Source: Thermoplasmata archaeon
GTDB taxonomy: Archaea; Thermoplasmatota; Thermoplasmata; Thermoplasmatales; Thermoplasmataceae
Length of the DNA stretch: 12,861 nt
Direction: 5' to 3'
Assembly (NCBI GenBank): GCA_021797295.1
Contig: JAKAAA010000026.1
Location: forward strand, 1-12,861
How positions within the stretch are numbered: position 1 is the first letter of the stretch; every line of letters starts with the position of its first letter. Positions 8,398 through 12,861 of this stretch are shown piece after piece. The notes under the pieces are model-generated. The model was not told the DNA's origin. It did not search any database and saw nothing but the letters and a program-made list of their open reading frames with translations. Made by a program: the position numbers and the translations under genes.

Positions 8398-8605
8398 AAT
8401 GTATTTTTCCAGATTTTGATGCATTATATCAAAAAAATTATATATTTTATAACTGGTTAGTTTTCTGAATAATCAATATAAATTGAGATATATGCAATGC
8501 AGAAAGATGAATATTAAAGAGATTGCGGAAAACAATAACCTTATAAATTTATAAGCAATAATGTATTTCACTAATAAGTTAAGCTCAATTAATAAGAGGG
8601 ATTTA
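8398..8605. other. Intergenic region upstream of the S3Ae gene
   Basis: This stretch of about 208 bases has no convincing gene. It starts with T-rich sequence that may end the upstream operon (around 8403-8408 and 8430-8455). It ends in the S3Ae promoter and a short leader. A tiny frame of 15 codons (8507-8554, starting MNIKEIAENN) lies in it without a clear ribosome binding site. I see no structured RNA here. Confidence 0.5.
8541..8554 (+). promoter_or_regulatory. Palindromic TATA element of the S3Ae gene
   Basis: TTATAAATTTATAA is a perfect 14-bp palindrome. Used in the plus direction, its TATAAA would start transcription near 8570, leaving a leader of about 35 nt before the ATG at 8606. 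A leader of that kind fits the purine-rich GAGGGAT found just before that ATG. Confidence 0.5.
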
Positions 8606-9235
8606 ATGGCAGATAGAAGAAGATCAACTACAAAGGATAAATGGAAAGAGAAATCGTGGTACACAATAGTTGCACCGTCATATTTCGGGGAGAAGGAAAT
8701 CGGACTTAGCCCGAGCTCTGACCCGAAATATATGATTGACAGAACCATAGCAGTCCCTGTCTCTACTTTTACAGGAAACTTCAAAAAGGCAAGTTCTATG
8801 GTTTTATTCAAGGTAGATAACTGTGAGGGGAAGCGCTGTACAACAAAATTTATCGGGCACGAAGTCAGTGATGATACCATCAGGAGAATGGTACGAAGAA
8901 GAAGGGAAAGGATGGATATTGTTACCGATGTGAAAACAAAGGATTTCTATAACATAGCAGTGAAACTTGTACTTGTAGCCGATCAGAAACTTACCGGAAC
9001 AAAAAGATCTGAAATAAGGCATTCAGTTGTAAATTATGTGATCGGCAAAGCTGCTGAAATGGATCTCGGGACATTTGCAAATTATATAATCGGTGATGAT
9101 GTGTACGGAGATCTCGTAAATTCTTTGAAAGAAGTTTATCCCATAAGAAAAATAGAAATAAGGAAAACCGAAATTGGAAACCATGAGGTTCCAGAAACAC
9201 CTGAACAGGAACCTGTAGAAGCAGTTCCAAATTAA
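8606..9235 (+). CDS. rps3ae: Small-subunit ribosomal protein S3Ae (eS1)
   Basis: This is the archaeal/eukaryal ribosomal protein S3Ae (eS1), a 30S subunit component near the mRNA exit. Recognisable family blocks are KDKWKEKSWYTIVAPSYFG near the start, GHEVSDDTIRRMVRRRRERMD in the middle (about 108-128) and the C-terminal YPIRKIEIRKTEI. The tail is acidic and proline-rich (ETPEQEPVEAVPN). The frame is open from an ATG at 8561, but the start at 8606 (209 aa) gives the usual MADRRR-type basic N-terminus and has GAGGGAT three bases upstream. The stop lies only 9 nt before the mature 5' end of the tRNA-Met gene, so the two are very likely on one primary transcript. Confidence 0.95.
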   Translation: MADRRRSTTKDKWKEKSWYTIVAPSYFGEKEIGLSPSSDPKYMIDRTIAVPVSTFTGNFKKASSMVLFKVDNCEGKRCTTKFIGHEVSDDTIRRMVRRRRERMDIVTDVKTKDFYNIAVKLVLVADQKLTGTKRSEIRHSVVNYVIGKAAEMDLGTFANYIIGDDVYGDLVNSLKEVYPIRKIEIRKTEIGNHEVPETPEQEPVEAVPN

Positions 9236-9244
9236 TATTTCCGA

Positions 9245-9333
9245 GCCGGGGTGGCTCAGTTGGTAGAGCGTCGGACTCATAAGCCAACAGCTGAGATATC
9301 CGAAGGCCTCGGGTTCAATCCCCGACCCCGGCA
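9245..9333 (+). tRNA. Elongator tRNA-Met (CAT) with a 16-nt intron
   Basis: A full cloverleaf can be drawn. The acceptor stem is GCCGGGG/CCCCGGC (9245-9251 with 9326-9332) with discriminator A9333. The D stem is GCTC/GAGC, the anticodon stem is TCGGA/TCCGA (9271-9275 with 9299-9303), and the T arm is TCGGG-TTCAATC-CCCGA. The anticodon CAT is at 9278-9280. An intron follows position 37. G1-C72 and an anticodon stem without three G-C pairs argue against initiator tRNA, and the body resembles archaeal elongator Met rather than tRNA-Ile(CAU). CCA is not encoded. No TATA box lies at a suitable distance, so the RNA is probably cut out of the rps3ae transcript. Confidence 0.95.
9282..9297 (+). other. 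tRNA-Met intron in a bulge-helix-bulge
   Basis: The 16-nt intron sits at the canonical 37/38 position. The anticodon stem is followed by a 4-bp helix, CTCA (9276-9279) with TGAG (9292-9295). This is flanked by 3-nt bulges TAA (9280-9282) and ATA (9296-9298), then an inner GC/GC helix. Cutting after the second base of each bulge, as archaeal splicing endonuclease does, removes exactly 9282-9297 and restores a 7-nt anticodon loop. Confidence 0.9.
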
Positions 9334-9445
9334 TACTACTTAAACAAAAATCCTAACAAATTGCTGTATAATTATAATTTAGCTTAATCCTGTTTTAGTG
9401 TTTATACATATTAATACAGACTAATAAAATTATATGGATAGAAGT

Positions 9446-9991
9446 CTACGCATAAACTACTATATAGGCCACAAGGCTTATTATCGCAACCTGGAATATT
9501 AACTGAACCGCGGCAACCCTTGAAATATTCATCAGGTTTTTTGATACAATTTCCCTGTCCAGGTTTTCTGAATACTGTTCCCGGTAAATTTTTAAAGACA
9601 TAGGTAAAATAAAGAAAATTGTGAGTATGAACAATAATGCAGCTATGGAAAAAATGCCAATAAATAGTGGGTCAAATGAAATTATTTTTTCCCGTATTGC
9701 CAGTGTGATTCCTGATGAAACAGTAAATATAGATAGTGCCGGAATAAAATAGAGAGTCATAGGTATCAGCCTCCTTGCTATATCTGCCTTAATATTGTTA
9801 TCCAAACTGTTGATCACTATGAAGAATATTGCGCCCAGAAAAACATCTATGCCGGTCCATAATGCGCCGTATAATACATGCACATAATCCAGTACAAAAA
9901 TTCCCGGTGTAATTATTCCTATAGAGAATACTATTGCCAGAACTATAACTGATATCAAACCTGTAGCTGACTCCCGCTGCAGAGAATTCAT
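9446..9991 (-). CDS. Five-helix membrane protein, paralogue B (H-x3-G-x2-W-T-G-x-D motif)
   Basis: This 181-aa integral membrane protein has about five hydrophobic helices (roughly 11-33, 36-62, 76-99, 107-131, 158-180). At the start of helix 2 it carries LDYVHVLYGALWTGID: H38, G42, W45, G47 and D49. Helix 3 begins RRLIPMTLYFIPALS. The His/Gly/Trp/Gly spacing recalls several membrane families with a histidine at a helix start (CopD-, DUF2269- or PuuD-N-like), some thought to bind heme or copper. That link is only a resemblance. It is clearly paralogous to the gene just upstream, whose stop overlaps its ATG by 4 nt (ATGA), so the two are cotranscribed and may form a heterodimer. Function unknown. 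Confidence 0.85.
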   Translation of the reverse strand: MNSLQRESATGLISVIVLAIVFSIGIITPGIFVLDYVHVLYGALWTGIDVFLGAIFFIVINSLDNNIKADIARRLIPMTLYFIPALSIFTVSSGITLAIREKIISFDPLFIGIFSIAALLFILTIFFILPMSLKIYREQYSENLDREIVSKNLMNISRVAAVQLIFQVAIISLVAYIVVYA

Positions 9992-10578
9992 AGCAGCACC
10001 CCCGTTGCGAAATGCGCCATCAGCGCTATTATGGCTATCTGCAGAATGACCTGGCTTAACGATAATCTGAGATTAAACATTGTAAGCCTCACAATTTTGT
10101 CCTTATCTCTGGCTCCATGGAGAATTTCATTATAAACTCTCAGCTCATTGGGCAGAAATATTCCTATCCCCTGGATCAGAAGTGCGAAGGCTATAACCAG
10201 TGCGGCAATTATATATGGAGATGAAAAAGGTATGTGCATGGATATGGCGAGATATATTCCCGCAGTTATGGTTACAGAGGAAATTGAAGGCATGAAGAAA
10301 AGCATTGTAGGGGTAAGCCTCATGGAAATATTTGTTTTGTCAGCATTGTTCAAGCCTTTCATTACATATGAAAAGAAGAGGCCCATGACAAGGTCCATTC
10401 CAGTCCACATAGATCCAGAAACCACATGTACATATTCAAGAAAGTAGAAGTTATGCAGATAGAGTACCACTGCAAGCAGGATTGGGGGGATAAGAAGCAT
10501 TGGTAGCCCTCTGGACATGGAATTTTTTATGTCAAAACGCCTGTCAAAATACACTGATCTGGAGCCGTCTGTTATCAC
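9988..10578 (-). CDS. Five-helix membrane protein, paralogue A (H-x3-G-x2-W-T-G-x-D motif)
   Basis: This 196-aa membrane protein is the first gene of the pair. Its helices lie at roughly 24-45, 47-73, 88-113, 121-143 and 170-195. It shares with its neighbour the block LEYVHVVSGSMWTGMD (H51, G55, W58, G60, D62), RLTPTMLFFMPSIS, and a C-terminal helix with QIAIIALMAH. By eye the pair is roughly 30 percent identical. The frame starts with GTG at 10578, adding about 20 polar residues before helix 1. An ATG at M21 (10518) would start just before the helix. A TATA box about 22 nt before the GTG favours the longer form. No transport or enzymatic motif identifies the function. Confidence 0.83.
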   Translation of the reverse strand: MITDGSRSVYFDRRFDIKNSMSRGLPMLLIPPILLAVVLYLHNFYFLEYVHVVSGSMWTGMDLVMGLFFSYVMKGLNNADKTNISMRLTPTMLFFMPSISSVTITAGIYLAISMHIPFSSPYIIAALVIAFALLIQGIGIFLPNELRVYNEILHGARDKDKIVRLTMFNLRLSLSQVILQIAIIALMAHFATGVLL

Positions 10579-10595
10579 ATCTTCAAAATATTATG

Positions 10596-10605
10596 AAATA
10601 TAAAA
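10596..10605 (-). promoter_or_regulatory. TATA box of the membrane-protein pair
   Basis: Read on the minus strand this is TTTTATATTT, centred about 22 nt before the GTG start of the first membrane gene. The spacing is near that of the other leaderless promoters here and supports transcription of the pair separately from the tRNA-Gly upstream. Confidence 0.45.
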
Positions 10606-10650
10606 GGATGTTTATGGAAACAATTCTATTAAATGTTAATAATAAAGATA

Positions 10651-10723
10651 TGCGAGTGCCGGGATTTGGACCCGGGTTAGTGGCTTGGGAAGCCACTGTG
10701 ATACCAGGCTACACTACGCTCGC
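10651..10723 (-). tRNA. tRNA-Gly (CCC)
   Basis: Read on the minus strand, GCGAGCG begins the acceptor stem (10723-10717). The D arm GTGTAGCCTGGTATCAC is typical of archaeal tRNA-Gly, and the anticodon arm is GTGGC-TTCCCAA-GCCAC with anticodon CCC at 10689-10687. The variable loop has 4 nt, the T stem is CCGGG/CCCGG and the discriminator is A. CCA is not encoded and there is no intron. Two departures stand out. Position 55 is C instead of the near-universal T (loop TCCAAAT), and acceptor pair 6-67 is a C-A mismatch. It would read GGG codons. A TATA element lies about 38 nt before the 5' end. Confidence 0.9.
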
Positions 10724-10756
10724 TTATTTAATTTCTTCTGGAAGTGTTTTCTAACC

Positions 10757-10766
10757 TATATTTTAA
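10757..10766 (-). promoter_or_regulatory. TATA box of tRNA-Gly
   Basis: TTAAAATATA on the minus strand is centred about 38 nt before the mature tRNA 5' end. Transcription would start about 12 nt upstream of the tRNA, a normal arrangement for archaeal tRNA genes. Confidence 0.5.
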
Positions 10767-10849
10767 GTAATTCCATAATCAGCCAGCAATGCTGAACTGC
10801 AGGTTTCATCGGGTAAACTTTCCAAATCAAAACGGTTATGTTAAAAATA

Positions 10850-10857
10850 TTTATAAA
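10850..10857 (+). promoter_or_regulatory. Orphan TATA box (plus strand)
   Basis: TTTATAAA within an A-rich stretch is one of the best TATA matches in the window, yet no plus-strand gene follows. A transcript starting about 26 nt downstream would run antisense into the DUF2250-like gene. It may be chance, or drive a small RNA. Confidence 0.3.
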
Positions 10858-10859
10858 CG

Positions 10860-10905
10860 TTCCTATGGCAATGTAAATCACAATATCCGGTATTTCTCAT
10901 AGGAA
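10860..10905. repeat. 8-bp inverted repeat with 30-nt loop
   Basis: TTCCTATG at 10860-10867 is exactly repeated in inverse orientation as CATAGGAA at 10898-10905, just downstream of the stop of the DUF2250-like gene. It could form a weak 3' hairpin in that mRNA or be a protein-binding pair. The long loop makes it a poor terminator. Confidence 0.4.
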
Positions 10906-10914
10906 TATGTTTAT

Positions 10915-11403
10915 TTATATCTTTATCTGTCTTCTTCTGGCAAGATCCAGTACTTTCAATCCCATTTCTGTTGGCTCATAATTTTTATCCATAATACCCA
11001 TTTCATAGAGCTTCTGGCATTTTTCTGCATTATCCTTCCTCTCTCTTTTCAGGAGGATAAGCCTGAGGCAGGGAATATCAACATATTTTATGTACTCCCT
11101 CTCTGTCATATCCCTCAGTATATAATGTCCCTTATTTGCAATATGGTAATATGTATGGTGTTTATGAACCTCATTTGTCTTCTTCAATTTTGCCTCTGTT
11201 CTTTTTACTGAAGAGCCAGAATATTTTTCTATGAGCCCCATTGCATAGAGCCTCTCTATGTATATCTGAACCTTATCTTGCGGTATACTGGTATAAATTT
11301 TTATATTTTTGGCATAATCAAGCTTGGCAAGTTCAAAGTGTTTCAGCACCATAAACATTTCATGATCCATAACAAGCATTTTTTTTATTTCTTCATCTTC
11401 CAT
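10915..11403 (-). CDS. DUF2250-like winged-helix protein
   Basis: This 162-aa cytoplasmic, basic protein is most like the archaeal DUF2250 family, a prediction made from memory of its motifs. Residues about 15-65 read as a winged helix: MVLKHFELAKLDYAK, then PQDKVQIYIERLYAMGLIEK. These are followed by a basic strand (VKRTEAKLKK) and the signature HKHHTYYHI (80-88) with GHYILR. The C-terminal part has a second repeat-like end (KCQKLYEMGIMDKNYEPTEMGLKVL), again reminiscent of a winged helix. A role as DNA-binding regulator is likely but unproven. It is divergent from gdhA with 128 nt between the starts, so it could control itself and gdhA. A TATA box 28 nt before the ATG suggests a leaderless mRNA. 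Confidence 0.82.
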   Translation of the reverse strand: MEDEEIKKMLVMDHEMFMVLKHFELAKLDYAKNIKIYTSIPQDKVQIYIERLYAMGLIEKYSGSSVKRTEAKLKKTNEVHKHHTYYHIANKGHYILRDMTEREYIKYVDIPCLRLILLKRERKDNAEKCQKLYEMGIMDKNYEPTEMGLKVLDLARRRQIKI

Positions 11404-11427
11404 ATATTATTTATAATGTTAACACTC

Positions 11428-11435
11428 TATAAAAA
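11428..11435 (-). promoter_or_regulatory. TATA box of the DUF2250-like gene
   Basis: TTTTTATA on the minus strand is centred about 28 nt before the ATG at 11403. This fits transcription starting at or very near the start codon. Confidence 0.5.
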
Positions 11436-11464
11436 TCTAAGTTATTGCTGGATACGCGTTATCA

Positions 11465-11490
11465 ATTGTCATACAATAGGTGCCAAGGCA
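11465..11490. promoter_or_regulatory. Two short inverted repeats upstream of gdhA
   Basis: ATTGT-CAT-ACAAT (11465-11477) and TGCC-AA-GGCA (11481-11490) lie side by side in the divergent region, just upstream of the weak gdhA TATA-like sequence. Their place suits an activator or repressor site. The arms are short and could arise by chance. Confidence 0.25.
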
Positions 11491-11493
11491 AAC

Positions 11494-11526
11494 CTTAAAC
11501 TACTCCTTCGTGATTTCAATTCGGTG
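11494..11526 (+). promoter_or_regulatory. gdhA promoter and ribosome binding site
   Basis: A weak TATA-like CTTAAAC is centred about 35 nt before the ATG, giving a predicted start near 11523 and a leader of under 10 nt. GGTG at 11523-11526, five bases before the ATG, matches the archaeal Shine-Dalgarno core. Unlike its neighbours this gene may therefore use an SD rather than a leaderless start. Confidence 0.4.
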
Positions 11527-11531
11527 TTAAT

Positions 11532-12782
11532 ATGGAAGATTTAGATCCGTTTGATATAGCGCTTGCCCAGCTAAACAAGGCTGCCAAGGTAATGAAGCTA
11601 GACAGTGCAACGATAGATGTGCTGAGTTCTCCTAAAGAGATTCTTCAGGTCAGTATACCAGTAAAGATGGATAACGGCGAAACAAAGGTATTTACCGGAT
11701 TCAGAGTACATTATAATAATGCCAGGGGGCCAATGAAGGGCGGGATAAGGTACTATATAAAGGAAAACTTATCTGAGGTTAAGGCTCTCTCGGCATGGAT
11801 GACATGGAAAACTGCACTTCTGGGTCTGCCTTTCGGCGGTGCCAAGGGTGGAATTATATGCGACACTAAAAAAATGAGCAAAAATGAACTGGAAAAATTG
11901 AGCAGAGGGTATATCGACGCAATTGCTGACTTTATAGGGCCGGAAATCGATGTACCTGCTCCTGACGTTTATACAACACCCCAGATAATGGGCTGGATGA
12001 TGGATGAATATGAGAAGATAGTCCGGCATTCTGCTCCTGGAGTTATCACTGGAAAACCACTTACAGTTGGTGGATCCCTGGGAAGAGGAGATGCCACAGC
12101 AAAAGGCGGAATGTATGTTTTGAGAGAGGGGGCAAAATATAAGGGAATTGACCTTACAAAGGCAAAATATGCCATACAGGGTTTCGGAAATGCGGGTCAG
12201 TTTGCTGTAAAATTCGTGAATGAAATGTTCCATGGAAAGGTTGTTGCTGTTTCTGATTCCAGTGGAGGAATATACAAGGAAAGTGGAATAGATTACAAAG
12301 AACTTCTGGAGCATAAGGAAAAGACAGGTACAGTTGAAAACTTCCCCGGTTCTAAAAATATAACAAATGAGGAATTACTGGAATCAGATGTTGACGTACT
12401 TATCCCATCTGCCATAGAGGATCAACTCACAGGTGAAAATGCATCAAAGATCAAGGCAAAAATAGTACTTGAACTGGCAAATGGACCTTCAACCCCGGAA
12501 GCAGATGAGGTATTCTTCAAGAAAGATATACTCCTATTACCGGATTTCCTGTCCAACGCAGGCGGAGTTACAGTATCTTACTTTGAATGGGTGCAGAACA
12601 TAACAGGAGATTACTGGACAGAAGAGGATGTATACAGCAGGCTTGACCAGAAGATGACTGCTGCAACCCAGGACGTTCTGGCTGTACACGAAAAATACAA
12701 AACAGATCCCAGGACAGCAGCATACATAATAGCCATACAGAGAGTCGTAGATGCCATGAAGGCAAGGGGACTCTTAAATTAA
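11532..12782 (+). CDS. gdhA: Glutamate dehydrogenase
   Basis: This enzyme catalyses the reversible oxidative deamination of glutamate to 2-oxoglutarate and ammonia, linking carbon and nitrogen metabolism; it normally forms hexamers. The N-terminal catalytic domain shows RGPMKGGIR (K69), MTWKTAL (K93), LPFGGAKGG with the catalytic lysine K105, and VPAPDVYT with D145. The Rossmann domain has GFGNAG (217-222), and the C-terminal part has NGPSTPEAD and [21 protein letters not shown]. The length of 416 aa is that of hexameric archaeal and bacterial enzymes. Cofactor choice (NAD or NADP) is not clear from the strand-2 end (VAVSDSSGG). It stands alone, divergent from a winged-helix gene, and ends in strong T-runs. 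Confidence 0.97.
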   Translation: MEDLDPFDIALAQLNKAAKVMKLDSATIDVLSSPKEILQVSIPVKMDNGETKVFTGFRVHYNNARGPMKGGIRYYIKENLSEVKALSAWMTWKTALLGLPFGGAKGGIICDTKKMSKNELEKLSRGYIDAIADFIGPEIDVPAPDVYTTPQIMGWMMDEYEKIVRHSAPGVITGKPLTVGGSLGRGDATAKGGMYVLREGAKYKGIDLTKAKYAIQGFGNAGQFAVKFVNEMFHGKVVAVSDSSGGIYKESGIDYKELLEHKEKTGTVENFPGSKNITNEELLESDVDVLIPSAIEDQLTGENASKIKAKIVLELANGPSTPEADEVFFKKDILLLPDFLSNAGGVTVSYFEWVQNITGDYWTEEDVYSRLDQKMTAATQDVLAVHEKYKTDPRTAAYIIAIQRVVDAMKARGLLN

Positions 12783-12802
12783 TTTTTTGTATTTATTTTT
12801 TT
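12783..12802 (+). terminator. Oligo-T terminator after gdhA
   Basis: Two T-runs (12783-12788 and 12796-12802) begin right after the gdhA stop codon. Repeated U-runs without a hairpin are the usual archaeal termination signal. Confidence 0.55.
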
Positions 12803-12812
12803 AAAAAGAATC

Positions 12813-12820
12813 TTTATAAT
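12813..12820 (+). promoter_or_regulatory. TATA box of the gene at the right edge
   Basis: TTTATAAT is centred about 27 nt before an ATG at 12844, the spacing seen in the other leaderless promoters here. Just before and over that ATG lies an inverted repeat, TGTCAT-AATCAT-ATGACA (12832-12849). Confidence 0.45.
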
Positions 12821-12843
12821 ATACCTATCTATGTCATAATCAT

Positions 12844-12861
12844 ATGACAAGAATGAATATT
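12844..12861 (+). CDS. Start of a possible gene, cut by the window edge
   Basis: An ATG at 12844 opens a frame (MTRMNI) that runs off the end of the window. A TATA box at the right distance is the only reason to propose it. Too little is present to identify a product. Confidence 0.3.

Larger units (their letters stand above)
10724..10914. other. Intergenic region with orphan promoter signals
   Basis: This stretch of about 190 bases between tRNA-Gly and the DUF2250-like gene holds no credible reading frame. On its left is the tRNA-Gly promoter. A less AT-rich segment (about 10775-10822) follows, with short self-complementary bits such as CAGCAATGCTG. Then come a strong plus-strand TATA box (10850-10857) and an 8-bp inverted repeat (10860-10867 with 10898-10905). 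It could hold a small RNA, but I cannot assign one. Confidence 0.4.

Noticed and set aside
8507..8554. 15-codon frame (MNIKEIAENN...) upstream of rps3ae
   Set aside because: It is very short, has no clear ribosome binding site and runs into the S3Ae TATA element, so it would not be on that mRNA. I mention it only in the intergenic entry.
8473..8880. 135-codon minus-strand open frame across the rps3ae start
   Set aside because: It is antisense to the S3Ae coding region and the translation has no recognisable fold; it is a shadow of AT-rich sequence.
9245..9333. Reading the CAT-anticodon tRNA as tRNA-Ile(CAU) or initiator tRNA
   Set aside because: The acceptor stem starts G1-C72 rather than the archaeal initiator A1-U72, the anticodon stem lacks three consecutive G-C pairs, and the GCCGGGG body with a 37/38 intron resembles archaeal elongator tRNA-Met.
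10775..10840. C/D-box guide RNA on the minus strand
   Set aside because: A CGATGA and a CTGA occur about 30 nt apart, but no matching second C/D pair of good quality is present and I could not identify a rRNA or tRNA target.
10860..10905. Intrinsic hairpin terminator for the DUF2250-like gene
   Set aside because: The stem is only 8 bp, AT-rich and has a 30-nt loop. Archaeal terminators rely on U-runs, so I list it as an inverted repeat only.
11769..12314. 181-codon open frame on the minus strand inside gdhA
   Set aside because: It lies entirely antisense to a strongly conserved gdhA, its translation is rich in Ser, Cys and His with no domain, and no promoter precedes it.
1..12861. CRISPR array, IS element, prophage or defence island
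   Set aside because: No regularly spaced direct repeats, transposase or integrase motifs, or terminal inverted repeats with target duplications were seen. The gene content is housekeeping.

Overview
The window is chromosomal DNA of an archaeon. TFB, NMD3, ribosomal protein S3Ae (eS1), a two-subunit-type GMP synthetase amidotransferase, an archaeal/eukaryal TrmI and an intron-containing elongator tRNA-Met all point that way. The AT-rich composition and many promoters with a TATA box about 25-28 nt before the start codon (leaderless mRNAs) suggest Thermoplasmatales, for example a Ferroplasma-, Acidiplasma- or Cuniculiplasma-like acidophile. That placement is inference, because there is no rRNA in the window. 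I see no phage, IS element, CRISPR array or clear sign of recent transfer. Gene density is high and no stretch longer than about 210 bases lacks a gene.

Left part (1-4100): a transcription factor B gene (+) converges on a minus-strand pair, guaAA (GMP synthase glutamine amidotransferase) followed by trmI (tRNA m1A58 methyltransferase). Divergent from that pair is a plus-strand gene of unknown function. Next comes a small DtxR/MntR-like regulator whose promoter carries a 15-bp palindrome. It overlaps tail to tail with a histidine-phosphatase/phosphoglycerate-mutase-like gene (-).

Middle part (4183-9333): a plus-strand cluster holds a YyaL/DUF255 thioredoxin-domain protein, NMD3 (60S ribosome export adaptor homologue) and an arginine-deiminase-family enzyme. 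NMD3 and the deiminase gene overlap by ATGA. Then come ribosomal protein S3Ae and, 9 nt after its stop codon, an elongator tRNA-Met gene with a 16-nt intron in a textbook bulge-helix-bulge.

Right part (9446-12861): two overlapping paralogous five-helix membrane proteins (-) share an H-x3-G-x2-W-T-G-x-D motif. A slightly aberrant tRNA-Gly(CCC) lies on the minus strand, followed by an intergenic stretch with an orphan TATA box and an inverted repeat. A DUF2250-like winged-helix protein (-) is divergent from glutamate dehydrogenase (+). The window ends in the first codons of a possible next gene.

Most of the region is translation and nucleotide/nitrogen housekeeping. The parts least explained by known biology are the unknown protein at 2445-3050, the membrane paralogue pair, the regulator with altered metal ligands and its palindrome, and the C55-bearing tRNA-Gly. 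I found no convincing new multi-gene defence or mobile system.
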